Shown piece by piece: positions 25,309 through 33,615 of a DNA stretch of 64,000 nucleotides (positions within the stretch are counted from its first letter, which is position 1; each line of letters opens with the position of its first letter). The notes under the pieces were generated by a model. It saw only the letters and a program-made list of their open reading frames with translations, did not search any database and had not been told where the DNA came from. The stretch comes from a virus. The position numbers and the translations under genes were made by a program. The DNA is taken from the IMG/VR virus record IMGVR_UViG_3300005337_000441, positions 151,769 through 215,768 of that record; one strand, written 5' to 3'.

Positions 25309-27291
25309 ATGCCACGTACGAACAGTTCTCCGAGCGCGGGCAGCACTGTGGTCGACAAGCTCAAGTCCTACGAAGGTGGGACGGGCCAGACGACCGCGAG
25401 CGCAGCTCTTGCCGCTCTTGGAGGTGTGCCTGCCTCCAGCATCAACCAAGCCAACGGTGTGGCCGGTCTCGATGCGAACCAAAAGCTCTCGGCAGCCGTG
25501 CTGCCCGCAGACAACATCAGTGTCGTGAGCGCACAAGGCCCGACGACTCTGGTCAAGGGTTTCGTGGGTTATTACACCATCACGAACTACGACGCGTTCG
25601 CCAACTATTCGCTCACGGCCATCTCTGGCACCGTGTCGCGTGCAGGTGCGCTGATCACGTACACGGCGCCGAGCTCTCCTGGTGCGGGTGGCTTCACCCT
25701 TGCTGGTCGCGCTTTCAACGTCACGGTCACGGACTTCGCGCCTGTGACGCCGACGCTGGCCGCCACGGACACCGGCAACGGTGCAGGTACGGCGATGATC
25801 CGTGCTCAGGGTAACGCCTTCTCGATGCAAGGCAACTCGGACACGCACCTGAACACCGACTGGCAAGTGGCCAGCGACGCCAACTTCAGCAGCATCGTGC
25901 TGCAATCGCTGGCGGATGCGTCCAACAAGACGGCCTGGAACGCTACGCCGGTGAACCTGTCGACGACGTACTACGTGCGTTGCCGTTATCGTTCGAGTGG
26001 CAACTTCGTCAGCCAGTGGTCCAACACCGTCACGGTCACGACCAAGGCTGCGTACAACATCAACACCGAGATCTCGGCGTTCTCCAGCCCCAGTCCCGTG
26101 GCACAAGAGCAGTTCGGTGTCGGTTGTTCGCTGTCTGGCGACGGCAACCGTCTGGCGGTCGGTTCGATGGACGGCAACAATAACATCGGTGCGGTCTACG
26201 TCTACGTGCGCAATGGCTCGACCTGGTCACTGGAACAAAAGATCTCCAGTCCCTACAGCCCTGCAAGCAACTGGTTCGGTTTCTCCACGGCGCTGGATGA
26301 CACCGGCACCCGCATGATGGTGGGTGTGCCGTATGGCAAGGTCAATTCGGGCGGCTACAACACAGGCGGCAACGTTCTCGTGTACCTGCGTACCGGTAGC
26401 ACCTGGGCGCTGGAAGCCACGCTGCAGGTGACCAACTTTGGCGGTCTGGAGACTTTCAACCAGGCCCTGGGTTGGTGTGTGGCGTGCGATTCCGACGCCA
26501 CGCGAATCATCGCTGGCTCTCCGCTCGCCTATATCGACAGTTCGAACTCTGTCGGAGGATTCTATATCTTCAAACGCACGGGTACCAGCTGGGCCGTGGA
26601 GAAGCAAAAGTTCTCCGACACCGCCCAGGCTAATTCTCAATTCGGCAACGCAGTGACCATCAGTCCCGATGGTTCTCGGGTTGCGGTGGGATGTCCTCGC
26701 TACGGCACGGACCATGGTTCGGTGTGTATCTACGTGCGCTCCGGAACCAGCTGGGCTCAGGAAGGCAGTACCATCATCGGGAGCACTGCCAACACCGCCA
26801 TCGGTACGTCGGTGAGGATCGACTCCACGGGCACGCGCCTGATCATCGGTGGTCCGTACTACCCCACCGGAAGCGCTGGCGGTGTGGCATACATCTACCT
26901 GCGCACCGGCAGCGCCTGGGCGCTGGAAGCCACGCTGACTTACAACCCCTCTGGAACGGGTGCCCTGTTTGGCAAACGGGTGCACATCAACGCCGCTGGC
27001 AACAAAGCCTACATCGTCAGCGAGAACGTCGTGAACGCGCGAGTGAGCGGTACCATTTCGGTGTACACCCGCTCTGGCACCACGTGGAGTTTTAGCTACA
27101 AGTTCACGCCCGCCTCCCCGGCCGGCAACGACATCATCTCCAACTTTGGCGGTATTGCCAACTCCAACGGCACGGATGCTTTTTCCGTCAACAAAGATGA
27201 AAACACCCTCGCCATTGGCAGCTATGCTTCCACTGCGGGCAACAACACCATCGCCAACTGCGGCAAGGTCAACGTCTTCGTGGCGACCTGA
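25309..27291 (+). CDS. Adhesin with seven-bladed beta-propeller, 660 aa
   Basis: A full-length paralog of the 22769 product: same N-terminal attachment text (SSPSAGSTVVDKLKSYEGG), same beta and FN3-like domains (ending QWSNTVTVTTK), and a C-terminal propeller from about residue 250. The seven blade turns are clearer here: DGNRLAVGS, DTGTRMMVG, DATRIIAGS, DGSRVAVG, STGTRLIIG, AAGNKAYI, DENTLAIGS, each followed by a VYVYVRNGSTW-type strand. The ring could close with VNVFVAT at the C-terminus. Most divergence from the paralog lies in the blades, as expected for receptor-binding surfaces. Confidence 0.9.
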   Translation: MPRTNSSPSAGSTVVDKLKSYEGGTGQTTASAALAALGGVPASSINQANGVAGLDANQKLSAAVLPADNISVVSAQGPTTLVKGFVGYYTITNYDAFANYSLTAISGTVSRAGALITYTAPSSPGAGGFTLAGRAFNVTVTDFAPVTPTLAATDTGNGAGTAMIRAQGNAFSMQGNSDTHLNTDWQVASDANFSSIVLQSLADASNKTAWNATPVNLSTTYYVRCRYRSSGNFVSQWSNTVTVTTKAAYNINTEISAFSSPSPVAQEQFGVGCSLSGDGNRLAVGSMDGNNNIGAVYVYVRNGSTWSLEQKISSPYSPASNWFGFSTALDDTGTRMMVGVPYGKVNSGGYNTGGNVLVYLRTGSTWALEATLQVTNFGGLETFNQALGWCVACDSDATRIIAGSPLAYIDSSNSVGGFYIFKRTGTSWAVEKQKFSDTAQANSQFGNAVTISPDGSRVAVGCPRYGTDHGSVCIYVRSGTSWAQEGSTIIGSTANTAIGTSVRIDSTGTRLIIGGPYYPTGSAGGVAYIYLRTGSAWALEATLTYNPSGTGALFGKRVHINAAGNKAYIVSENVVNARVSGTISVYTRSGTTWSFSYKFTPASPAGNDIISNFGGIANSNGTDAFSVNKDENTLAIGSYASTAGNNTIANCGKVNVFVAT

Positions 27292-27323
27292 TCTGACACC
27301 ATCCAGACAACAAGGAACTCAAC

Positions 27324-27725
27324 ATGGATGAAACTCAAAATCAACCTTCGGGTCAACCTCCCGCCCACAAGAAGCGCCGCTGGCGTGAGAAGGGCAAGCT
27401 GAAGCCGCGCTTTCGCTTCACCTTCATCTGGATCATCGGTCTCATCGTCCTGCTGGGTTCCCTGGCCACGGACCCTGACACCGGCCTGATCCGCTCGCTG
27501 CCGTTCGGCGCTGGCACGGTCGCGACCTTCGTGATCATGACCCGTGCCATCTGGTACATCTCGCTGCTGCACTTCGCCCGCAAGGGTCTCATGGACTACT
27601 TCGATCTCGAAGAAGCCTGGGAGATCTGCAAGAACGATCCGAAGGCTGCGGGCCTGTACAGCATCGGTGCGGGCCTGTACACGATCGGCATGGCGATTGC
27701 CATCTGGGCGGCGGTGACGCACTAG
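27324..27725 (+). CDS. Three-TM membrane protein, holin candidate, 133 aa
   Basis: It has a basic N-terminal tail (KKRRWREKGKLKPRFR), then hydrophobic segments at about 32-48, 58-82 and 112-131. The positive tail predicts a cytoplasmic N-terminus. Size, three membrane passes and position directly before the lytic transglycosylase fit a class I holin, but no family signature is recognised. Alternatives are an antiholin or a superinfection-exclusion membrane protein. Confidence 0.75.
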   Translation: MDETQNQPSGQPPAHKKRRWREKGKLKPRFRFTFIWIIGLIVLLGSLATDPDTGLIRSLPFGAGTVATFVIMTRAIWYISLLHFARKGLMDYFDLEEAWEICKNDPKAAGLYSIGAGLYTIGMAIAIWAAVTH

Positions 27726-27736
27726 CGTGACGAGGA

Positions 27737-27758
27737 GGGGAGAGTGGTGGCTCTCCCC
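27737..27758 (+). terminator. Hairpin in the leader of the lytic enzyme
   Basis: An 8-bp stem (27737-27744 with 27751-27758) with a TGGTGG loop and no T-run. GAGGA lies directly before it and the ATG of the transglycosylase ten bases after it. It may therefore loop out the spacer between ribosome site and start rather than terminate transcription. Confidence 0.5.
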
Positions 27759-27768
27759 TTCATCCATC

Positions 27769-28506
27769 ATGAAGAAGTACCTCACCATCGTCTTGCTGTG
27801 CGTCCTGAGTCTCTTCGTGAGCCAGGTTCAAGCACAAAACCCCAAGACCTACATCCCGAAAAACGCTATCACCCTGTTGCCTACGCTCAAGGGTGAAGTG
27901 AACAACGCATTTCCGAATACCACCATTCCTCAATACTTCGGTGCGCTGATCGAGCACGAGAGCTGCATTTCGCTGACCCACTCCAGGTGCTGGTCTTCGA
28001 CCTCCGCTCTTGACACACCCAGAGAGTTGGGAATCGGACTCGGTCAAATCACCAAGGCTTACAACACCGACGGGAGCATACGCTTTGACTCCCTGTCAGA
28101 CTTACGACGAGCGCACATGGCGGAACTCCAGGAACTGTCCTGGGACAACGTTCGCCAGCGCCCCGATCTTCAGATGCGCGCCATCATTCTCATGACCGCT
28201 GACAACCGCAAGACCTTCTGGCAAGTCAAGCAGGAGATCGAGAATGCCAAGATGGCCGACGCTGCCTACAACGCAGGTCCTTCGCGTATCGCCAAGAAAC
28301 GACTGCAATGTTCACTCAGCAAGGGGTGTGATCCCCAGATCTGGGATGACAACGTCGAGAACATCAACGTCACCGGAACAAAGGTTCTCTACGGGAACCG
28401 CACGGCGCACGACATCATGACGCATCACGTCAGCGATGTTTGGATGCGCATGGACAAGTACAAGCCCTACCTGGGCAGTACTGTCCGACTTGGGCAAAAC
28501 CCATAA
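27769..28506 (+). CDS. Secreted lytic transglycosylase (endolysin), 245 aa
   Basis: ATG at 27769 gives a typical signal peptide (MKKYLTIVLLCVLSLFVSQV, cleavage near QA-QN at residue 22). The GTG at 27727 would add 14 residues and spoil it. The mature enzyme has an SLT-like lysozyme pattern: catalytic Glu in IEHES (E64), GIGLGQIT around 98, and AYNAG around 165. The family cleaves the MurNAc-GlcNAc bond with formation of an anhydro sugar. Secretion by the host Sec system would make lysis partly holin-independent. It follows a holin candidate and precedes a terminator. Confidence 0.87.
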   Translation: MKKYLTIVLLCVLSLFVSQVQAQNPKTYIPKNAITLLPTLKGEVNNAFPNTTIPQYFGALIEHESCISLTHSRCWSSTSALDTPRELGIGLGQITKAYNTDGSIRFDSLSDLRRAHMAELQELSWDNVRQRPDLQMRAIILMTADNRKTFWQVKQEIENAKMADAAYNAGPSRIAKKRLQCSLSKGCDPQIWDDNVENINVTGTKVLYGNRTAHDIMTHHVSDVWMRMDKYKPYLGSTVRLGQNP

Positions 28507-28512
28507 GCAACG

Positions 28513-28551
28513 GCGGGAGCAGGGGAAACCCTAGCTCCCGCTTTTGCCGTC
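28513..28551 (+). terminator. Hairpin terminator, GAAA loop, plus TTGCCGTC
   Basis: Two stacked stems (28513-28520 with 28534-28541, and 28521-28524 with 28529-28532) close a GAAA loop, followed by TTTT and TTGCCGTC (28544-28551). It ends the lysis unit. Confidence 0.88.
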
Positions 28552-28625
28552 TGATGAAAAAATTTTCACTCTGAGCCATCGTTTGAATAGGGACGAGGGG
28601 AAGACTTTCAACCCTCCTCTCGGAC

Positions 28626-28634
28626 ACATATACT
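28626..28634 (+). promoter_or_regulatory. Class A promoter-like element
   Basis: ACATATACT, 17 bases before the macrodomain-like gene, is the likely promoter of the thymidylate operon. Confidence 0.6.
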
Positions 28635-28650
28635 TCTCTCGGAGACACCC

Positions 28651-29082
28651 ATGTACAGTCACAGACTGGGTCTTCCGCATGAGTATGGAAGTTATTATAG
28701 AGATGGCATAAGGTATGGCTTAGGGCCAAGTGTCATCTTTGTTTTTGGCTCCAATCTCCTGGGAATTCATGGCAACGGTGCTGCCAAGATCGCTCTGGAC
28801 GAGTACGCTGCCATTCGGGGTCAGGGTGAAGGCCTGCAAGGCCGCTCCTACGGGATCCCAACGCGCGTGCGTCCGTATCAGAGCTTGCTGCTCGGGGAGA
28901 TCCGCAAGCACGTGGATCGCTTCGCGATGGCGGTGCAGCAAAACCCTCACTTGTACTTCTTTGTGACAGCAATAGGCACTGGCCATGCTGGTTACAAGGA
29001 CGAGGACATCGCACCGATGTTTCGCGGTATTCCCCGGTGCTGGTTCAACGAGAGATGGATTCCCTATCTCGAAGGTCGATAA
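28651..29082 (+). CDS. Macrodomain-like protein (A1S_2505-type), 143 aa
   Basis: After an N-terminal segment rich in Tyr and Gly, the protein reads IFVFGSNLLGIHGNGAAK (about 29-46), then GQGEGLQGRSYGIPT (about 57-71), and a later FFVTAIGTGHAGY (about 103-115). This pattern is that of phage proteins with a macrodomain-like fold, which bind ADP-ribose or related nucleotides. Whether it binds or hydrolyses is unknown. It leads the thymidylate operon, so it may handle nucleotides or counter ADP-ribosylation or NAD-based defence; both are inference. Confidence 0.7.
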   Translation: MYSHRLGLPHEYGSYYRDGIRYGLGPSVIFVFGSNLLGIHGNGAAKIALDEYAAIRGQGEGLQGRSYGIPTRVRPYQSLLLGEIRKHVDRFAMAVQQNPHLYFFVTAIGTGHAGYKDEDIAPMFRGIPRCWFNERWIPYLEGR

Positions 29083-29106
29083 CTACAAATCTGGAGCAGA
29101 TCAAGA

Positions 29107-29853
29107 ATGACGAGTGGTACCGAGGCCCAGCGGGGCAAATTCATTGTCCTGGAAGGTCCGGACTTCTGTGGGAAAACCACCCACACTGACCTTCTTGCCG
29201 CTGAGCTCACGCAGATGAACGTCGACTTCGTTCGTGTTCGGGAGCCGGGTGGCACCGACATGGGCGAGATCGTCCGAAACATCCTCAAGGGCGACAAGTC
29301 CTTGGTGGACAACGCTGAGCTGCTGCTCTTTGCAGCAGCTCGTGCTCAAATCGTGCAGACCGTGATCGAGCCAGCATTGGCTGCGGGCAAGTGGGTGATC
29401 GCTGATCGCTTCTTGCCCTCCACGATCGCTATGCAGTACTACGCCCGCGGTCATGCCGAGCGCCTGTCTGTGGAAGGTGTGAAGACGCTGACGGACATGA
29501 TGGTGCAACCTGCATCGTTTCGGCATCCGGTGATTCCGGATCTGACGGTCTTCCTGATGCCCGACGAAGAGATCCTGGAAGCGCGTGCTGCCAAGCGCCG
29601 TGAAGGCCTGGATCGTCTCGAAGACGACTTCGACTTCGTCACCCGTGTGCGCCAAGGCTACCGGTTGCTGACATGCAACCAGGCCCTCGTCAACGGGGAG
29701 AGCAACGGCTCGTGCCACTACTACGGCATCCACTACAGCAAGCGCAAGGAAGTCATCTTGCAAACGGTTGAACAAGACCCTCAGGAAATCTTCAAGAGGA
29801 TCTGCCTATCTGTTGCTCGCATGGTCCACGACAGTGAAAGGGTGACCCAATGA
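29107..29853 (+). CDS. tmk: Thymidylate kinase (dTMP kinase)
   Basis: It phosphorylates dTMP to dTDP with ATP. Motifs are complete: P-loop EGPDFCGKTT (about 16-25), REPGGT (about 40-45) for substrate binding, and DRFLPSTIAMQ (DRY-like motif, about 101-111). At 248 aa it is longer than the usual 205-215; the extra length is mainly C-terminal. It overlaps the next gene by ATGA and belongs to a unit with thymidylate synthase and DHFR, giving the phage its own route to dTTP. Confidence 0.95.
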   Translation: MTSGTEAQRGKFIVLEGPDFCGKTTHTDLLAAELTQMNVDFVRVREPGGTDMGEIVRNILKGDKSLVDNAELLLFAAARAQIVQTVIEPALAAGKWVIADRFLPSTIAMQYYARGHAERLSVEGVKTLTDMMVQPASFRHPVIPDLTVFLMPDEEILEARAAKRREGLDRLEDDFDFVTRVRQGYRLLTCNQALVNGESNGSCHYYGIHYSKRKEVILQTVEQDPQEIFKRICLSVARMVHDSERVTQ

Positions 29854-30314
29854 TCCGGATCCATCAGGTCTGGCCTTTCTTCCCGCTCAACGAAGAGATG
29901 GACAAAGGAGCTGGTAACGCGCTCCTGCTGCGTCGCGAAGAAGTCTACGCGATGTTCCAGAAGTTCAGTGAGACCATCGACGTCACTCGTGAAGACGGTG
30001 GTACCAAGCGTGAAGACGCGGAGAAGCTGCGCGCCTCGGCCAACTATGTCATGTACATGTTGGACCCGATGGCCATCTGCGCCAAGGCCCTGATCGACCT
30101 GACCTTGGATCTGGCCAATCGCCCCAAGCGAACCGTCATCGTGCTCTGTCGGTTCTCTCTCAATGACTTCATGAACCCCGAAGTCAGCGATGCCATTCAG
30201 CATCTGCTGCGCATCTTCGGTGAAAACGAGATCCAGTACTGCGACCGTTTCCACCAGCTTCTGGGTTTCCTGGAAGAGCGTCAACCTCAAAAAACTCAAG
30301 AAGCTCCAACATGA
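29850..30314 (+). CDS. Hypothetical protein in thymidylate operon, 154 aa
   Basis: It starts MIRIHQVWPFFPLNEEMD at an ATGA overlap with tmk and ends in an ATGA overlap with the thymidylate synthase gene, so translation of the three is coupled. It is mostly helical, with no signal or clear motif. About residues 95-110 (RTVIVLCRFSLNDFM) may form one buried strand. Being locked between two dTMP enzymes suggests a role in the same pathway or a complex with one of them. Confidence 0.83.
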   Translation: MIRIHQVWPFFPLNEEMDKGAGNALLLRREEVYAMFQKFSETIDVTREDGGTKREDAEKLRASANYVMYMLDPMAICAKALIDLTLDLANRPKRTVIVLCRFSLNDFMNPEVSDAIQHLLRIFGENEIQYCDRFHQLLGFLEERQPQKTQEAPT

Positions 30315-31450
30315 CACAAGTTGTCCACGCACAATACGAACGCATGCTCGGCCGCGTCTTCCGTGAAGGCCACGATCATGTCGACCGCACCGGCAAGGGC
30401 CGCCGCACGGTCTTCGGCTTCCAAGAACGCTTTGATGTCTCCGACGGCACCGTGCCGATCCCGACGTCGCGCCGTGCGCCCTACAAGGGTGCCATCGAAG
30501 AGATGATCTGGATCATCTCCGGCTCCACCTCCGAGAAGGACCTGCGCGAACGCGGCTGCCAGTTCTGGAGCCAGTGGGGTGTCAAGGAAGCCGACATCGA
30601 CAAGTTCATCGACAAGTACATGGCCGCCGTCATCGAGGGTCAGGGTCACCCGGACGAGTCCCGCCGGATGATCAAGGGCGCCATGATGGAGAAGTACCTC
30701 GACTCCATCGGCCCCATGTACGGCTTCAACTGGCGCGATGCACCTCGCAAGATGGAAGACGGTGAGCTCTGCCCGAATCCGTTCTGGCCCAAGGTGCCGT
30801 TGGACGAGCTGCCCTCGGACAAGGTGGCCAAGTACAAGGCTGAATACGAGGAACTGGTCGCCGCCGAAGTGAAGGTGCCCGAGTTCGCCGAGTTCGCCAG
30901 CAACCGCTACTACCGCACCTGTGACCAGTTCAACGAAGTGCTGCGCAATCTGCGGGCTCGTCCCTTCAGCGCACGCCATGTCGTGAATGCCTGGATTCCG
31001 CAATACGTGCCTTTCGAGGACCTGGACGTCGCTGAGAACGTCCTGCTGGGCCGCGGCAGCCTGTCGGTGTGCCATGCGATGTTCCAGTTCAACGTCACGC
31101 CGCCCAAGGAAGAAGGTGGCAAGAACCGCCTGTCGCTGCTGATGTACCAGCGCAGCGTCGACACGGCCATTGGTGCAGTGTCCAACATCACGCAGTACGC
31201 GGTGCTCCTGCACCTCGTGGCGCACTGTCTGGAGATGGATCCGATGGACTTCATCTACACCACCGGCGACACCCACATCTACCTCAACCATCTGGCGGGT
31301 GTGGAAGAGCAGCTGAAGCGGGAAACCCACCCCGCTCCCAAGATCTGGATCAATCCGAACAAGAAGGACATCTTCCAGATCACCAGCGCCGACATCGAGA
31401 TCCAGGGTTACCAACACTCTGGTGAACTGAAATACGAGGTGGCACGGTGA
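30311..31450 (+). CDS. thyA: Thymidylate synthase ThyA
   Basis: It methylates dUMP to dTMP using methylene-tetrahydrofolate. Recognisable elements are RRTVFGFQERFDVSDG (N-terminal Arg region), WSQWG, IGPMYGFNWR, the catalytic cysteine in SLSVCHAMFQFNV (C254), QRSVDTAIGAVSNI, and the HIYLNH motif near the end. At 379 aa it is far longer than the 264 aa E. coli enzyme. The difference is mostly an insertion of about 60 residues at roughly 145-205, rich in Lys and Glu. It overlaps both neighbours and is paired with DHFR, which recycles its folate product. Confidence 0.95.
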   Translation: MTQVVHAQYERMLGRVFREGHDHVDRTGKGRRTVFGFQERFDVSDGTVPIPTSRRAPYKGAIEEMIWIISGSTSEKDLRERGCQFWSQWGVKEADIDKFIDKYMAAVIEGQGHPDESRRMIKGAMMEKYLDSIGPMYGFNWRDAPRKMEDGELCPNPFWPKVPLDELPSDKVAKYKAEYEELVAAEVKVPEFAEFASNRYYRTCDQFNEVLRNLRARPFSARHVVNAWIPQYVPFEDLDVAENVLLGRGSLSVCHAMFQFNVTPPKEEGGKNRLSLLMYQRSVDTAIGAVSNITQYAVLLHLVAHCLEMDPMDFIYTTGDTHIYLNHLAGVEEQLKRETHPAPKIWINPNKKDIFQITSADIEIQGYQHSGELKYEVAR

Positions 31451-32196
31451 CGGTCCGCCTCATCTTTGCTCAGTCCTCCAATGGCTACATTGGCAAGGAC
31501 AACGAGCTCCTGTTCCAGTTGCCTGAAGACATGGCCACCTTCAAGCTGAAGACCCAAGGATCCACCGTGATCATGGGTCGGAAAACCTGGATGAGCATCC
31601 CGAAGAAGTTCCGTCCATTGCCGGGTCGTCGCAACGTGGTTCTCACGACGTCGACCAACCTGGACGACTTCCAAGGTGCTGTCGTTTACCAAGAACTCAA
31701 ACAGGCTATCGCTGACTTCTCTGGAAATGGTCCGATTTGGATCATTGGAGGTGAACGTCTTTACAACGAAGCTCTCGCTCTTGCAGACGAGATCCATGAA
31801 ACCCTGGTGTATCAGGCCTTTGAAGGCGATGCACGAGCACCGGTCATTGACCACAAGCTTTGGACGCGTGTTCGGTCCTCACCCGAAAAGGAACACAACG
31901 GACTGATGTACCAGTTCAACATCTATGTCAGGAAACATCATGACCAAACAACTGAGCAAAAAGCACCCCCCGGTGAAGAAGCCGGCCAAGTTCGCCAAGA
32001 AGCCCACAACGTCGGCATCCCCGTCTCCCTCCACCGCGAACCCCTCAAAGGTGGTCGTTGCGAAGGCGCCGGCAACCGCGGCGACGGCAGCTGTCAAGAA
32101 AGCGGACCCGGTGAAGACCGTCCTCGCACCTGTGGTGCAGACGACCGCGCCCGCTGCGCAAAAGCCGCAGCTGAAGCCGGCCTCGAAGCCCGCTGA
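31447..32196 (+). CDS. Dihydrofolate reductase with overlapping C-terminal extension
   Basis: It reduces dihydrofolate made by thymidylate synthase. It starts at GTG in a GTGA overlap. DHFR motifs: LIFAQSSNGYIGKDNELLFQLPEDM in outline (IG, then LPED near 26-28), VIMGRKTW (about 41-48), and WIIGGERLYNEAL (about 98-110). The normal fold ends near residue 160 (MYQFNIYVR). The frame then continues about 85 codons with Arg/Gly/Glu-rich, unfamily-like text that is out of frame with the H1-like gene from 31940. The extension may be real or may reflect loss of an ancestral stop at the ATGA there. Confidence 0.85.
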   Translation: MTVRLIFAQSSNGYIGKDNELLFQLPEDMATFKLKTQGSTVIMGRKTWMSIPKKFRPLPGRRNVVLTTSTNLDDFQGAVVYQELKQAIADFSGNGPIWIIGGERLYNEALALADEIHETLVYQAFEGDARAPVIDHKLWTRVRSSPEKEHNGLMYQFNIYVRKHHDQTTEQKAPPGEEAGQVRQEAHNVGIPVSLHREPLKGGRCEGAGNRGDGSCQESGPGEDRPRTCGADDRARCAKAAAEAGLEAR

Positions 32197-32797
32197 AAAG
32201 CACGCAACCACGACGCCGACCATCGGCAAGATCGTGGACGCCGGCGTCAAGCGGGTGGTGAAGGCGGTCAAGAAGGTCGTCGTGAAGAAGGCCGTGGCCA
32301 AAACCACCTCGCAGCTGCGCAAGGCCGCTGAAAAGGTCGAAGCCAAGGACGAGACCGCTTCTCGCACCCTGCGCCGCACGGCCGACAAGCTGGAACAGGC
32401 CGTCGGCCTGAAGCGTCACGTCACTCCCAAGAAGCCGGCCAAGGACGAAGCGTCTGCCGGTCTTGCGATCGCACACCGCATCATGGCGGTGTCCACCGAG
32501 ACCAAGACTGCCAGCACCGAGCCGCCGCCGTGGGAAGAGACCTTCAAGCCCACCGCTTCGATCGCCGCTCCCGCGGCTGCCGTCGTCGTGGCCGCGCATC
32601 CCGTTGCACCGTCTGTCCCCAAGGCAGTCAAGCAACAGCGTGCCGACAACGAGGTCTCTGTGGCTCCGGGCATCTCCTTCGCGCAAGCGATGGACATGGG
32701 TCGTCGTGGCGTGATCACGCAGATCGTCAAGCCGGCACCGGTGAAGAAGAACGCTGATGGATCGATCAACTTCGGTCAAATCCTCGGCGCGCGCTAA
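31940..32797 (+). CDS. Lys/Ala-rich histone-H1-like protein, 285 aa
   Basis: ATG at 31940 (MTKQLSKKHPPVKK) follows AGGAAA; an ATG at 31925 is an alternative. The first 180 residues are Lys/Ala/Pro/Thr-rich with KKP, VKKA and KAVKKVVVKKA blocks, like the tails of bacterial and eukaryotic H1-type proteins that bind DNA. A Pro/Ala linker follows, and a short C-terminal motif (GISFAQAMDMGRRG, then GSINFGQILGAR) that may be a docking element. DNA binding or condensation is inferred from composition. A second such gene lies at 47561. Confidence 0.8.
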   Translation: MTKQLSKKHPPVKKPAKFAKKPTTSASPSPSTANPSKVVVAKAPATAATAAVKKADPVKTVLAPVVQTTAPAAQKPQLKPASKPAEKHATTTPTIGKIVDAGVKRVVKAVKKVVVKKAVAKTTSQLRKAAEKVEAKDETASRTLRRTADKLEQAVGLKRHVTPKKPAKDEASAGLAIAHRIMAVSTETKTASTEPPPWEETFKPTASIAAPAAAVVVAAHPVAPSVPKAVKQQRADNEVSVAPGISFAQAMDMGRRGVITQIVKPAPVKKNADGSINFGQILGAR

Positions 32798-32806
32798 ACG
32801 CCAACT

Positions 32807-32847
32807 GGACCTGGAGCTGTCAAGGCTCTGGGTCCTTTTGGTCCGTC
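32807..32847 (+). terminator. Hairpin terminator plus GTCCGTC
   Basis: An 11-bp stem (32807-32817 with 32825-32835, two G-T pairs), TTTT, then GTCCGTC at 32841-32847. It ends the thymidylate operon. Confidence 0.8.
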
Positions 32848-32859
32848 AACGAGAATGTC

Positions 32860-33606
32860 ATGCCTGAAACGTCATTGGTTGATGACTATGTGTCCAACCC
32901 GATCACCGTCTTTGATCGAGCCAGCGGCAAGTACAACTCCTTGTTCTCCAGCCTGCCTGAAGAGATCACCCAGTTCAGTCTGCGAGTGCTCAGTTACCTG
33001 AACTTCTTTGTCCGCTATACCTACCGAGGTGTGAACCGCGGATTCGAAATCCAACATCGGGTGGCCTCTGGCGTGAATGTCAAGACCATTCCCGAGACCG
33101 CTGAGGTGACGCTGGTGGCGCGTCCCTTGAAAGACCGGTACTTCGAACAACCCATTGTGCACGGTCGCTGGCATCTGCTGGCGCCCCGCTTTGCCTCACA
33201 GTTGATCGAACTCACCTATGAGTACCCCGACAACTACGTGGGACAGACGATCTACTGCACCTGGAACGTCCCAGACAACAAGGACCAACGCCGAGCAAAG
33301 GCATACCTGCACGCACTGGGTGGCAACTACGTGAGCGCTGTGGTGACGGAGCTGGAAGAACAGGTCAGGATCATCTTCAGCAACCGCTCAGGCAAGCTCG
33401 ATGAACTGGTGTTCAACTGGCTCCCGGATACCAAAGAAGGCTTGGTCCTCTTGTGTACGCATCCCAACGGCCCCTATTACTTCAATCCAGGTAAGCGACA
33501 ACTCCCTCACGTCGAGTACTTGAAATACGCCAACATCGTGGTGGATTGCTACCACCAGGCGAACGAGGGAACCAACTGGGGTAACTTTCAACGCAAAAAG
33601 AAATAG
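32860..33606 (+). CDS. Hypothetical protein, 248 aa
   Basis: It starts MPETSLVDDYVSNPITVFD behind a terminator. It appears to be a mixed alpha/beta soluble protein. A beta-rich stretch of about 80 residues in the middle contains many Tyr, Arg and Thr, and the C-terminus is basic (NFQRKKK). No catalytic motif is seen. It is first of a run of small unknown genes (32860-36907). No strong ribosome site is visible (GAGA only), so expression may be modest. Confidence 0.8.
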   Translation: MPETSLVDDYVSNPITVFDRASGKYNSLFSSLPEEITQFSLRVLSYLNFFVRYTYRGVNRGFEIQHRVASGVNVKTIPETAEVTLVARPLKDRYFEQPIVHGRWHLLAPRFASQLIELTYEYPDNYVGQTIYCTWNVPDNKDQRRAKAYLHALGGNYVSAVVTELEEQVRIIFSNRSGKLDELVFNWLPDTKEGLVLLCTHPNGPYYFNPGKRQLPHVEYLKYANIVVDCYHQANEGTNWGNFQRKKK

Positions 33607-33615
33607 GTGAGACCT

